Shown piece by piece: positions 20,551-35,200 of a stretch of 64,000 bases of DNA. Source of the DNA: Lucifuga dentata (taxonomy: Eukaryota; Chordata; Actinopteri; Ophidiiformes; Bythitidae); NCBI GenBank assembly GCA_014773175.1, contig VXCM01000339.1, positions 620,001-684,000 of the forward strand, in the 5' to 3' direction. The notes below the pieces were generated by a model that was not told where the DNA came from, did not search any database, and saw only the letters and a program-made list of their open reading frames with translations. The position numbers were made by a program, and so were the translations under genes. Numbering within the stretch: position 1 is the first letter of the stretch; each line of letters opens with the position of its first letter.

Positions 20551-23500
20551 CTTAAAACTATGTTCAGATATTGAAATTCATTTTCAGTACTACATGCTTT
20601 TGTTGTACTTGTATTTGTGTTTATTAAGTTAAAGGATCTAGTTTCATGTGTTACATTTCTCCAACATACTTCTTAAATCACAGAACATCACATTGTTATT
20701 TTATGATCCTTTAAGTTCACACAAAATCTATTTTGACAATCTACAACAATCTAAGCTTTTGTTTTTATCTTTGTAATGTTTAGAATACTTGCATTGATGT
20801 AGAAATAGATTAATTAAAGATCATCAAATTTCATAATAGTGTTTTAGATCTTTAGATTTTGTGATAAATTCCTATTAGACAACAAAAGAGATGATTTATT
20901 TGTGTAACATGGTTTTATTTGTGCTAGCATGTCATACTGTGAATTTACTACGTGAAATTTCTATGTATCATGCTTTGACAATGGGAAATGAGTGGACTTA
21001 GTATAAGTATAGGTTATGTTTCTGTAATATCACAGAAATTAAGCTGCTCCAGGCTGCTGCCTGCCTTCATGACATCATCGGGAAAAGCTCCTATGAGAAC
21101 AAAGCATGGGCGTGTTCTTCACAACGCGCGAAGGGCTTTTCTCTTTAAAACTCCACGCAGCCCATTGTTTGAGGCTTTTTGTTGTTATCTCTCTTGGCTT
21201 TCTTTCCTTTTTTTTTTTGTTGCTGCCCTCTCTACACCGCGTGGCGGCTTCTCTTCTCTTCTTGTCTCCTTTCTTCACCGCGTTGCTAAAACAACGGCTA
21301 GCGGTTCTTTATTTTAAAGTAATCTCAAGTAATTTTATTAGCTGTTCTAAGAAGATTTTGCCTGAATCAGCGATAGATGTTATCACGACCTCCACGTGGT
21401 TTCATTCAAGCTATTCAGTTCTAGCTACGGTTAGTTCTCTAAGTTAGCTGCTCTGCTACGTGCCATCGGCTCCGCTGACCACGTTGGGTAAACTCCAGCA
21501 CTGCAACGCGGTTCGACCTAAAGTCCAGCTCCTAGCTCCAGCTGTTCCTGGAGAAGTGCGCTGATCTGGTTCCAAAGGAAGACCCGGTTGTTCGGATCCG
21601 TGACGACGGCCGCGAGTCCGAACATCCTGAATCCTGAGGACTGCCTGCACCACGCTTCCTTCATACGACGTGACCAAGCTGTTGAGCGCCTGAGTCAAGA
21701 CTGGCGATCCGACTTTCCCACATCATTGGAGTGACTAAGCCCAACGTAAGATCTTGTCTTTGCCGATGTTAAAGTGATGCAGGCTAACTACGTTATTTTC
21801 CCATTTCCATATCTTTCTTACCAGCCGTTTTCTATTTTCATAATTGCCGTACTAACTCAGTAAAGTAAAGCTCGACTCAGTCAACGTTAGAATAGGTTAG
21901 ATTTTATTTTGAAAATCCACCAGTTTTCCGTTGTCAAATCTGGTTTTCATTTCTCACAGAATATCTACCTCATTTGTATATTTTTATATTTCTCATCTGT
22001 AAATAAATGTTAACCTGTGCAATAGTACTTTGTTTGCCTGTTTCAGTTCGGAGAAGAAATCACTGGATGAGTCAAAAACCATTACTTTTCAGGTTTGAGC
22101 CCGAATATTAAGTTAAGATCTGAGACTGAATATTAATTAAATAATCAAAATATTAAGTTTAAACGACTTAATTTTCCACATAACGTGAATGGTGTCCAGT
22201 TTAAATAAGATTAATATTTCTTTATTGAAATTATGATCTTAACATTGCAACTTTGCATACCATTGCTTTACCTTAATTAATATTCATGATACTACTGTTA
22301 TGCATACGATATATTTATGCTACAGACACCTGATGTTAATTTTAAGGTCCAATTTGATTAAAGATGTGATGTTAGGTATCAATGTCAAATTATGCACATA
22401 AACTCTCCCATGCCTCTTTCCAGGACAGATTTCTATATAGGTTGGTCAGACACTGACTTTAATGCACTAGATTCTTCTTTGTGCAGCAGCATCTCCGTTA
22501 CAGACCATTAAAATAACAGAGAGCTTTGAGAGAAACAGTTCAGATGATAAACTTTACTTCTGCATGTGTTCACAAATTGCTCTGCCTTGAAAAAAAAAAT
22601 ACAAAACAATTCTTCACCAGCGCTATCATTTTTAGACAAAGCCAACCTTTGTAGAGCCTATAATAAATAATGTGGGACCTCAAGGTGGCACACAAGTACA
22701 CACTCACCTCGCATAAACACAAAACAAGGTGCAGAAAAATGATCTAATACGTTTTTTGGCAGGAATTCTTATATCTTGGTGCTCTTATCAGCAATATGCA
22801 AAGGGTGGCAATTACGGGCACTATTCTGCCAGTTAACAGGATTTATTTATAAATGTCTTAAGGAGAGAAAGAAAAGAGGTCAGGGAAAAGGGACGTACAA
22901 ACAGGAGAGGAATAATGACTTTTCTGAGACCTGCAGGAGTGAGTGGTCTTGGTGTTCTTGTCGGCATGCAGTCCTTCTGTCCCACACAGGCATAATGCTA
23001 GGCAGTGATGGTAATTATAACTGCTAGAGACACTTTCTGCCTCACAATGTCAGGCTGTGTGAGATATTATATGCGTATATGGAAAAAGGTGCTGAGAAGT
23101 TGTGTGGGGCTAGCAGACCAACTGCTGCTTCAGCCATCGTCATTATTTCCTCCCTGTCTGACGTCACCTTTTCTTAGCTCTTACACAAAAACACAAACAT
23201 GCAAACTCCTTTTTCTCATACATGCATACCCTACATAAGGCTCATTGCAGTTTTTATCCATTTTCACCATATTTTTGAAAGGGAGCCATTGGATTGAAAT
23301 AGATTTCCACCCGGATTTTATTTCCCCAAGGGCTCTGTCAAAAGATTTTGGGTCTCATGAAAAGATATCACTTTGGCCCCATGACCCCAATATTACTGGA
23401 CGTCAACACCAGTGGCTTCCAGAACTAGAATGTGTAAAGTGTAAAGAAAATGTGAACAAGCTACATTTACAAGCCAGAGTTCCAGTCCCTCAAAACAAGT

Positions 23501-26500
23501 TTAACAGTCAAACTACTGAGCATTTATGCTGCGTATTCTCATTTTATACTTTGATTTTTACATTTCCTGCCTCAGATTTTCAGCATTTTAAATATTCAAA
23601 ATACTTAAATCCAGAAAAATTCTTAGATCTATTTTCTGACAAATAAAAACCCAAATAAAGAGTCTTAACAATACAATGAAAATATCAAAACAATGGTTAA
23701 TCTTTGTTTTATATGCAGTACATTATATGGTACAGCAAGCTGTACAGTAATGTCACCCCAGGTCTCTTAAACACCTGGTCTCTGGGATAGCAGGAGTCCA
23801 AATAAAAAGATTGGCTACCAGCTCTGAACCCACAATCTGTAAACCACTTCAGCAGGGAAAATCAAAAAAGCTTTGATGTCAAAATCATTGCTTAGAGAGA
23901 AGCATTTTTCCTAATGAGCCTCATAGCCAGACTGACAGGGAAACGGTTAAGGAAGCAGCAGTCGGCCTTTAGGATGAGACTCTGAAAGCCAAGATGAAGT
24001 TAGCCTGGCAGCAGGATCTGGGCAGAGACTCCTCTCACCTGGCCCACATCAAAGGACCTCCATAATATGTTTTTTTTTTTTTTTTTTTTTATCAACAGGA
24101 AACACTGACCAGAGATGTGCCTTTCATCCTGCTCATGCAATCTCATACTCCCTTTCAAATATATTATCCTCATAAAACAAAATGCAAACATTCAATCTCA
24201 TCTGCAAATTCACCTACTATGGAGGCCATTAACTATAGCCACAGGGTACGTGTGTATTTCATGTAGTTACTATGGTTACACAGATTGGGATGTTGCCTTG
24301 CAAGAGTGTCTTGCAAGACTGGTCCAGAGTCTTTGCATCTTTGCAGCGTGCCATGTTTTGTCTGCATGTTAGTAAAGGCTGTCTGAGTCGGTGCTATGCA
24401 TTGTTATTCTGTTCAAAGATAGTGACCAGAAGAATGTGTTAGTGACATGAGTTGTTTTGACTGAGAAAAATAATTTATAGAAGTGTTTTTATGATCATTT
24501 TAATTAGCTTCTTATGCTCAGTGGATCTCAATAATTTCAATGTAGACTGAAAAAAAATGTCTTTACTAGTTTGAAACAGTATTGAATATTTAGCTATGTG
24601 CCCTATCTCTGTAAACAAAGGATGAACTTTGACTACTGGAAGGTTGTTCTCAGATGGCAAAGGCAATAACAAATTTATTTATAGAGCATCATTTAAACAC
24701 AAAGGAAATTCAACTTTACACAAACAAAATGCATTAAAACAACATTTAAAAGACAATAGAAATTAATATTCTCTGAAGTTACATTGGTGGCACTGAAAAA
24801 CACAACCTTATGCCATCAGCAGCGCCACATTTAGCTGAACTGGACTTGGCCCATACCATACTTTACCATATTGTACCTAGGGAGATTAACCTATGAATAT
24901 CAGTACATAAAGACATCTTCGAACCATGAATCTGGTTGTTTGCTGTGCTGGGATTTCAGAAAATCTTAGTCACTGACCTTTTCAGCATTTAGTGCTGTTA
25001 CAGACTGTTTTTCCCCTGATCTTCATGTAGCAATCTATAACTTGTCAGTAAATCTATGAAACAATCCACTGGCATTCAAATTCAACTATAATGTGAAGCA
25101 CCACTTTGATGTAAATTAACAAAGCTTAACATCCACCTAACACCATCGTTTGAAGATTGATGGGGGCAGTGTCACACTGTGAGAAGGCTTTTCAGCAGCA
25201 GGTACTGGGAGACTTATAAGCCTACAAAAGAGGAATAAATAAGCAATTTCTTGAGTAATAGCTATGCACAGTGCTGTTATTAAAATATCATAATAATAAC
25301 TGCAGAATAACTTGAGGGAAGCTGTTCACACGATTCAACTTGAGTGAATTTGAAGTGACCTCCAACGAACAACAGGTTCCTCAAATCTAAATGGGCCATG
25401 TGAATACAGACCTGAGGAAGTAATCGAGCTAATTTGAGAGACTTCCTTTTACCATTTTAATTTAAAAATTTAAAGTAATGTTTTGACATATATATATACA
25501 CACGTATATATACACATATAATATTGTATTGTATAGTGCATACTGTTGACAAAAATCTAATTTAAACCACTTTTTCAAGCTGAAGCAGCACAAAATGTAA
25601 TAACACTAAAGGCTTTTTCAAGCCACTACAAATACATTAGAAACTCATCTCCTCTGCTCAACCCAATTAAGAGTGTAATAGTGTTAATATGACCGAGAAA
25701 ACTGATAACCACAAAAACAACAAGCCTAAATGCATGCCTGTTTCCCATACTCGATAGCCTGATGTGTGTCTAAACTGTAAAGATCAATTGGGGCGATGGA
25801 TGACTCAAGCCTTTCTTATTATCAAAGACAAGTGCCCTTCTCTATAAATAAAGCCACATCTTGTATAATCGTCAATGCTAAACCTGCATTCTTGAAATTA
25901 TTTCAATTTGAAAAGCATGCTGAGCAGTAAATGATTGATAAAACTGTCCTACAGTCTATTTCACCAATTTGTTCATTTAGAATTCACTTCTCTAAAAAAA
26001 ATATCTAATATTAATATTAACACACTCATGCATTAAATGAGTATTGCGGCTCTAGTGGGCCTGCATTTTATTGGCTTGCAGTCGAGAAAGAGTGCATAAT
26101 GTAGAATGATGTGCTGCCTACCAAGCATCAGGCCAGGTCATGAGGCCATTATGTGGTAAAACTGGATTATCTCAATGAAGTCCTGATGAAATTCCACTAT
26201 AGAGAACACAACCATTTTCTTCTTCTTGAGTGATTCATCCACATTCTCTACTAACAGGCACTCAGTTCATTCCCATCTTGTACATGTGATCATGTGTCAT
26301 ACCCATGTTATACACGTGATCACGTGCTTACACATTAGGAACACATGAGAACATTTATGCATTAGGGATGTAACTGAATACGTTATGTTTTGATACCACT
26401 AGACATGCAGGTATACTCATGTACTGTATACGACAGTAGGTGCTAGCAAGCCTCACAGTTGGCATGTGGTTTATGCATACAAAAACAGAACAGGTTCTGG

Positions 26501-29175
26501 ATGTGTTTTATCTAATTTCTGCCTGTTCTGCTGTCTCAGTATCACGACATCTCTCTTCACTTTCCCTGAAATGAACCACTTTACTATTTTCCTTTGGAAG
26601 CAAGTATAATATTACTCCACAGACCAGAGAGTGCATGTATGTGAAAGTGCGAGAGAGAAAGCAGTGAAAGGATACTTGTAGTCCAGATGGTGCCACAGGC
26701 CCAGTGTTGTGTCAGGACTCTCTGTGATGACCTGTGGACCATGAGAGAACCACTGTTACCCACACAAAAGACCCTTTGGGGGTGGCTGTATACCCTGCCT
26801 GATGGTAATGCTGAAAACCTGACCCCTTGATGGTTAGCAGGGCCATATCCAATGACCTCCACTTTTACAAGTGGGACCTCAGGCTCTGTGTTCTTGTAGA
26901 AACATGCTGTTCGAAAAAACATAGTCTCCAGAGTCCGCTCCCCCTACAGTAAGGACACGCCCTCCATCATCCCTTTGTGGACGCAAGGTTACATTTAACC
27001 ATTTCCATAAGAAAGAGTCCTGAAGCTTGGCCTTACCTCTCTACTGGGATCCTCCTCCAGCCTTACCGGTCGTGCTGTCTATTCTCTCTCTGCCCCCCCT
27101 GGACTTATAATACCAGGAAGCTGCCCAGACCTTGTCCCATTCACAGTGTGCAAATAAGACTCAGGTCAAATAAGAAGATGAAAGAGAGGGGATGAGAGCT
27201 GCTGGGAATGGTGATGGAAGGGTGAGGTTGTGTGTGGGAGGCAGACTCAGAAGGCCTCAGTGCGAGCAGCGTTGACTGTCACTTGGCAGGAGGCAAAAGT
27301 GCATTTCTTCCTCTTAAAATCCTTTTTAGTGTGATGTCATAGAGCATTAAAATGAACAATGTAAGGTAAGATTAATGTGTGAGCGAGAGAGGATGGCACT
27401 CCTCTGTTAAATCCTTCTCATGTACACTATGTTTAAAAAAGGCATACACTGTTAAACCTGTGTTATTAAATCTCTGTTATGCATGTAATAAAAACAATAT
27501 CAGTACTTAAGTACAAAATAAGAAGTTGTCTCAGTACTGTTCCACAGCTAATTTTCAGTGATGATAAATAGCTGTTAAGCAAATTAAGTTTCATTATGAG
27601 TACGGTGGTTTGGTTCTTCCCCTCACTGTTCAGATAACATGTACAAATGTTATCTGAGTGCAATAGAGTGCAGTAATGATACACAAACGGAGCAAACAAT
27701 TTCATACATACATGCAAAAAATCACTGTTTACATAAGATTATATGGTTAGTATAAAACAAGAAGTGTCTTTAGATCATAAAATATCAAGATTTAAATATT
27801 AACACATCCCTGAATGCCAGCAGAAAATTATAACAGAAGACGATGACTGTTTAAAACTGCATTCACAATGTAAATGATTGTAGTTTAACATACATTTCCT
27901 TACTAACCGTGTTGCCATTTATCATTAAGAAACAGCTCAACTGTGTCAAGTTTTCACACCCCTGTTGTGTCTATAAAGAAACTTCCTAACATGAAAAAAA
28001 AGATTTTTTACACTTATTCTACTGACTCGAGCACAAACCACACTCAATTGCAAATTCAATTTCCATTATTTATCCTGTGACTTGAACACAACACACCACA
28101 AGGCATAATTAAAGAAATTAATGGATAAGGCCCCTAATGACTTTTAGGTAATGTGGTACGCAACTCATGAAGAGGATACCGCTTCATGCCTCAATTTTAT
28201 ACTGGTTAATTCATTGTTCCTGTCTGATATGAGTTCACTGAGAAGTAGATAATCTTCAGGAAGCTCCACATCATTGAGATTAATGAGAAGTCTGAGTCAG
28301 AGGCAGTACAGAGCTTTTGGGTTACCACCTGCTAAGATCGTCTGGAACATAAAGCTGAGTCTTTTTGCCTCAATGAGCTGTTTTTTACCGGTAGAAGTCA
28401 TTTTTCTGTCCATGTCTGCATTTTTAATTTTTAATATTTAATGTGTTGTGGAGTAAAGCTGAAAATTGGTGGAACAAAAGTATAAAGTCTCACAAAACAG
28501 AAATACTCAAGTACTGTACTAATGTATTACATACAGTACATACATATAAAACAGTACTTGAGAAAATGTAGTTACTTTCCACCTCCAGCAGGGGTAAAGA
28601 GAACCAATAAATGTGGATCACAATGTTGTGACAATAAGAAGTTTTACCTCTAAAGAAAGCTCCTCTGGATCTTCATTGACATCCACCTCCACTCTGTAGA
28701 CAAAGGAAAAAAAGAAGAGTACAACACAACACAATAAATGACAGAAAGACAGAGAAGACTTAGAACTTGTAGTCTACACTTCACATAAATCTGCACATAA
28801 TCATTTCTAGCACAACATACAGCCTAAGCCGTGAAACTGAAAGTCAATAGGGAAATGTGAAGCTGTTTGAACATGGACTTTTGAACACCATCATCAAAAT
28901 CAGCCTCGTCTTCCGCATCACGCCATGAAAATGTCAGATGGGAAAACCTTTGATGAATGACAAACAGTGTAGCAATTACGCTTGACATCCTGTGAGGAGG
29001 CGATTATTAGTCTGTCGAGGTGTGGACCCCACTTTGCTGCAGGCATGCTTCAGCAGCAGAGCTGAGAGGAAAGGCCGACATGCTGCTCGCTCTCCTGAAT
29101 TGAAATAAAGTGACTCAGCACTAGCCAGTGACAGCCTAGTGAGCTGCTATATCTGAACGAAGGGCATTATCTCAC

Positions 29176-29209
<34 letters not shown>

Positions 29210-32200
29210 CGCGTGCACACTCACCGCTTCTGCACTAATACTGATCCCCTGCTGCAGCACCCTGGACCTGCAGCTAAACGCATATTGCTGCTGAAAACCA
29301 AAGGGATGATGAGGGACTGCTGAGCTGGTAGCATTTGCTGAAGTCACATGATATTTTCTTAGCATGCCATCCGTAATATCTCTACTCAGTGCAGGATGTA
29401 GCAATACCTGGTCGATGCCATCGTTGCTAGTTTCTACAGGTCAGCAGTTAACTCTATTGCCTTAGATTATTACTGCAAGGCCCAGGCATTTATAGAAAGC
29501 CTTGGCTACTGCAATCACTGTGCACTTTGAATGTGCTGAGTCTTGCACAGAGAGGCCCCCTTCAATAACAACAGAGTAGAGATTCTCATCAGAGCATTAG
29601 AGCAGTGCGACTACTTAATGCTGCACACCATCAATCTCCTTCAGTGTTTCTATTTACTTTCCTGTTTCCCCTTCCTTTCTTTCTTTTCCTCCTTTGTAAT
29701 CACTCCTCCTGTTTGTATTCCTTCTCGTTTTCCTATGTTTTATGTGTGGAGTGACATAAAGCATGTTTTACACTGTGCATTTGAAAACTCTTTTCCTGTT
29801 ATTGTACATGGTAATTAGTTATTTTGTTCCTGGTGGTTGAACTATCCATCATCAAGTCATTTATCTTGTTTTTGCTTTCCAGTACCTGCCCGCCTCTCTT
29901 CTTCTATATCCTCCTTCCAAATTCCCTATACCCCCATCTTTATCTTGGGGGTATAGGGAATAAATACCCTATTCCCAATATCCATCTGTCTTTGTCTCTC
30001 TCTCCCTCCATTTTACCTCATTTCTTTCCTTTTTGTTTTTTTTTCATTATCTTACTTACCTCTACTTCATTCTCCCTCTCTCATATCTATCCTTACAGCC
30101 CTCTCATCCTCATTTCTCTCCTTCTATGTCTTTCCAACATCCCTTTCACACTCTCAGATCACCCTTCCTGTTTTTATCACCTCCTACCTCCTGTTAATTG
30201 TGTTTCTTTGTCTCTTCCTACCACTATCTCCACATTTCTCTCCATAGTTTCCACCCACCAAATGTATCCATTCTTCTTCTCTCTTGTCAGAGAACAGATG
30301 AAAGAGGAGGTTGGAAATGGAGTGAAATTGCATGGGGACAGGGGGCCTTAAGGCAGAAACGAGGTTGCTTGAGATTTGTCTTTATGGAGTAAGGTTTGTC
30401 TGGGTCTCTTCTGGAGCTAGTTGTTTTGGTATGGTGCAAACGTTATGGGAAAACCTCTCAGATGGGGCACGCCGCGACAAGCACAAACAACCTGCCCTGC
30501 ACACGAAGCATAGCCTTCAGCTGGGAGAACGCATTCCATGACGACAGGCTCTGTCACTGAGCTACGTTAATAGAAAGAGGAAAGGGCAGATAAGGTGCGA
30601 GAGAGGGAGAGAGCAAAGAGAACAAGAGGCAACAGAAGAGAAAGGGGGAGAGGAGAGCAAAAAAAATCAGATTGCAAGTTCGAGTTTCCTGTGTGGTGGT
30701 GAGCGAGATAGTCTGTGGTGACATGAGAGTGACAGAATGAGTTGGTGTTGCTTGTGAATATGTGTGAGAGGAAGAGATAGCGAGTGGGGGAGTGACTAAG
30801 TGAAAGATTGACTAGGAGAGAGAACAAGACAGGCAGAGATGGAAATGAAAAAGAAGAAGGCGGTGGCAGTCAGTGCTGGTGTGAAACAGTAACAAAGAAA
30901 TAACAAGGCATGTTTGTGAACAGGAAGACAGCCTGGTATGTGTCTTGAGGAAAATACTTCTGCTGTCAGCCCATCTGCCCTGTGACCCCCCCCATGTTTC
31001 CCTTATTTTCCACAGGAAAAGATGAATCCAAGGCTAAGAAAATGCAAGTTCATGTATTTGTGCATCAGCTAGTAAGTAATAAGTAAAAATGTGGTGCTGT
31101 TTTCACACCTTAAAAAATGCCTTTGGCTTTGTGAGAATGAGCGAAATCTGGCAGCCAGACACAAGGAGGAAATGGAACTTTGTCATGCAAAGTGAAAGTC
31201 TGAAAACTTGCAAATTGCAAATTTACATGTGCCAAGAAATAAGGGCCAAACAAATAGCTGGGACACAGATACTTGTATGACCCTCTTATGGTCAAGTTAC
31301 CTCTGTAAATAAGGTGGAGCTCCCCATTCTATAGGGAAATCACACCCTTTACAATAAGAGAACACAGTGGTGTAATGTAATCCAAGGTTGTTAGACTGAG
31401 TTGTGGCTGCTATCGTATAATCATCTACAGTCTCCAAACCCAAAACAGCCCCTCTGTGCTAAATCACTTCTCCATTTTCTGTTATCTAGGCCTTTGTGTG
31501 TTGACAATATCTGAACCAGCATCCGCTCCACTGTGACTAAAATATCACTGGACACATTCCAGTTCATTGAAAACTCATCTGCACTTATAAAAAATGCTGC
31601 TGTTAATACTGTTAGGTTGACTCTTACAAAACATTTGCAAGTACAGCAAAAAATTCCACACACACACACACACATGCAGGCTGCACACAACCACATACAC
31701 TGATAAACACCTACTGACAAGCTAATTCTTCTGCTTGGCCTGATGAAAAAATAAATACGAGTTGCAGCAAAATAATATAGCCTTGAACAGGATTCTGCAG
31801 CGATATAATTTGCGTGCTCGTATACATGCGTGCACATGTCTGTCTCAATAGCTCGAACGCTGTTAACAGTCAGGCTGACAGAAGGAGGCTGATAAAGATG
31901 TGCTTGCTGTGCTGCAGGCACAGAGAACATGGAGCCACCACATCGCAACATCACACAGAAATGTCAACTGCCTACACACATTCAGCTCATTTATGATGCA
32001 TCTTCATACCTCTGAGGCAGTCTACAGGTACTCATTAACTGTGTTTAAGTGCAGGAAAACCTTTTTCCTTCCAATCTTCCCCCTCTGGAGGAGAAAATGT
32101 CTGTCAGGCACTAGCTAACAAACATTCAGATGAGTTTCTTCTTGACCTAAGAGAACTCGAGTAGCAAATACTCAACAGGCTGGCTAAATTAAGTTACAAC

Positions 32201-35200
32201 ACCCATGCCTCTGCTCTGCTTGCGTTGCGCTACTTCCTTTCCTTGCTGCTGAGATAGAGAATGAGGGAGAAACGTGGGTGGGGGGGGGCATGGAGAGATA
32301 GGAAACAAAGAGAGTCAGAGTCTCACAGGGACTGTGTTTGCTGTGCTTTGAGACAAGGGGAATGCTGTAAGTCATCGCTTCTAGTTTCCTGCTCTCAAAT
32401 CCCATGTGGTGTATTTTTCCTCACCAGGGACAATCATATTCCATATTTCAGAGTAGACACGCCTCACAACAGAGATTGGAATCTGATGATCAACACACCA
32501 TTTGAGACCTTTTCTGCTCTATTCAGTAATAAAGCAATAACATACCTATAAGCCTACCACGCATGGCATATAGATCCATATATGAGACATAACTGCATAT
32601 GACTTGGTCACGCATGAGGTGTGCTGAAGCACACCTTTCATGGTTATGACTGTGCAGTAGATGAGTCGATAAAACAAAGAAAAATACAACATAACATCTC
32701 TATTACTGCAGTGTTATAAAAGAACAATGTCTGTGACTGCAGTATTTAGGTCAATCTATTGAAATCTAGAGTGAGCAATCCAGTCTCTCTGCAGCTTTAA
32801 CCCAAATTTTACATCACTTGAGCAGGTGTAAAAATAAAATTGGCAGAGTAGTGTGTGTGTGTGTGTCCCAGTGGAATTCATCTATGCTTACACACATTGC
32901 ATGTTGCAGTGGAGAGCTTTTACATAACAGAACTGTGCACTGTCTAAGAAATAAAGTGCTTTGGCTGCTATTTAACTATTCAACTAAAACTTAAAAAATT
33001 TCTGCCATGTTGTGCACTGATGAACAAACCACCCACTCAACAGATGCCCAAATATCATGTTATTATTTCTGTTGATTAGTCTGAGCTGCAGGATGATGAT
33101 GATGGGGAGAAAAAAAAAAAAATCTGCACATGATGTTATGCCAAGTTGGATGCTGTGGCTAGTGATGACTTGAAGCCAAATACGTAATCATCACACTGGT
33201 ACTGTTCTTTGTTGAAATGCACCTGGTGTCACAATAAAACACACAATGCAAATGTAATCAAATCATTCCAGTATCACAGTGTAAAAGCTAAAGCCCTAAG
33301 TTACAAATTGTACTTAAGTAAAAGTAAAAAAGTAATAGTAATAAAATATAAATTAATATGATGAGGTAATTTGCCAAGGAAAATGCCAACAGACTGACAG
33401 AACAGCTGCAAATGAGCCAAAGTTTGGCTCAGAGGAGGATCATACTTAGTTCATGTGTTTTGCATGGAAATCTTAATCTGTAAATTAACTAGTAATAGTG
33501 AAAGCCAAGCAATAGTTGTAGTGGAGTAAAATATAAAGTAAAATTGAAATACTGCAATACCTCAAAGCTGTATTTAAAAATAGTACTGGATTGTGCTGTA
33601 CTGCAGGTAGGACTGACAGCGACAATGTAAAAATGCGATAATCTATTTCTCTCTGTCCTATTTCCCCTCTCATACATTCCTTCTCTGCCTTGACACCCAT
33701 CAGGGTTTCAAACTGTGCCAGTTTAGCAGGAAAGAAGGGGGTCTTTTAGCATCTCAGCCAGTTGGACGGATCCCTGTGGACAGCCAGGGACAGTGGGCTG
33801 CAGAGGCGGCTGGAGGAGCCAAAGTTATTATTAACACACAGAATCTGTTTCCTGTTTCGCAGTGTTCACCTGGATATCTCAGGATGACACAAGGAAACAA
33901 CCTAAATTTAGTCTGGTGAAGTTGGCAGGATACATGGCAAGAAGTGGCTATGGAAAGCTGGAAAATAGTTGTGGCATGTTAGAGTGGTACCATTGTTCTA
34001 AGGACAGGTTTATACTTGACGTTGACTTTAGATATGCGTCTGCCCACATTTGCTTTATGTCATTCCGCTGGATTAAATACTATATCCACCTGGGGGCACT
34101 GTGGGGCCTGAAACACAAATCATCAGTCATAAATCACAAAAAAAGAGAAAAAAAAAGAAAAGAAAAAAAAGAAAAAGAAACATAAATCATTCCAAGTCTG
34201 TGCCAGAACACCTTAAAGGACCATACCGGCCATTTTGCATGTTTGAACCTAATATATTCAATTTCTACAAATGTAACTTTACTGACAATCATTTCTCAAA
34301 GGATACTACTGGAACGGTGAATTTAAAAAAAAAAAAAAAAAAANAAAAAAAAAAAAAAAAAAGAAAAATTCCTACTTTCCAGACCACTGTTAGTTTCATT
34401 CATTCTGGTACGCTATGAAAATCAACTTCTTGATACTTGAAATTCTTGGGATAGGTCATTCATCATTGCGAACAAGATGTATATTCATGTTTTTTTCAGT
34501 TACATAATGTTAGCATTTAAGCGCAATAAAAAGCACAGAGTGATCTGAAAATGCTTCCTGTTGTCAGTTCTTCACTACAGCACTTGAATGCACCACTAGC
34601 TGCTGTTGATGTGACCAAAGTTAACATTAATGCAACCACGATTTTTTTTTTTTTGGCATTTTGTGAGAGTTAATTCTGGATGAATGCAAGATGACAGTAC
34701 AGCAGAGGCCATCAATTTATCAAAATATACTGTATATTTTTATTTTTTTAAAAATCATTGTTCTTTTTTAGACTAAGCTACCTTTTAAGATGAGAAAATG
34801 TAAAAAGATTTTATAATCTGTGGAAACCAATAGTTGGTTTTCGAGATCTTTCACAACAAATGTAAATACCAGAACGAGTTATCATTACTTCTCTACTTTT
34901 GCAATGATGTACTACCGTTAATGAGTAATACGTTGCATAAATGAAAATTTGAAAAATGCCACTAACATCATGTGTGTTGAATGTGTTAAAGTGCATGCCA
35001 CAGCCAAATATGGGCATGATTGCTGTAGTTTCTCAAAGGCCCCATCAAGCCCTTCCTGAATTCTCCAAAACCTCAAGCTGTTTAATGACTGTTAATGACT
35101 AGCAAAGTGTTCAACTGAAAATACAATAATAGCCTGTTACATTACACTGCTCACTGGTGTGTGTGTGTATGTGTGCGTGCGTGTCTGAATTCCAGGTCGG

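Larger units (their letters stand above)
19189..26675. other. slc9a9 U12-type intron between exons H2 and I
   Basis: About 7.5 kb, donor GTATCCTTTC at 26675 and branch-point CCTTAAC at 19205-19199. It contains (GT)n, poly(T), (TC)n, a CpG-rich segment (21060-21760), a repeat-like stretch (24668-24770) and a double E-box (26313-26326). Frames such as 23245-23646 show no homology. Confidence 0.8.

Noticed and set aside
23245..23646. 133-codon plus-strand frame with varied composition
   Set aside because: No homology recognised, no promoter, and it lies in an slc9a9 intron.
29824..30351. 175-codon plus-strand frame
   Set aside because: Produced by a CT-rich low-complexity tract (Ser/Leu/Pro/Phe-rich translation).
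31421..31954. 177-codon minus-strand frame
   Set aside because: Cys/Val-rich part comes from a CA microsatellite. No similarity to any family was recognised.
34086..34099. CCACCTGGGGGCAC as a second CTCF site
   Set aside because: Mismatch at a key core base, and it lies beside a transposon copy. Not supported enough to list as a feature.
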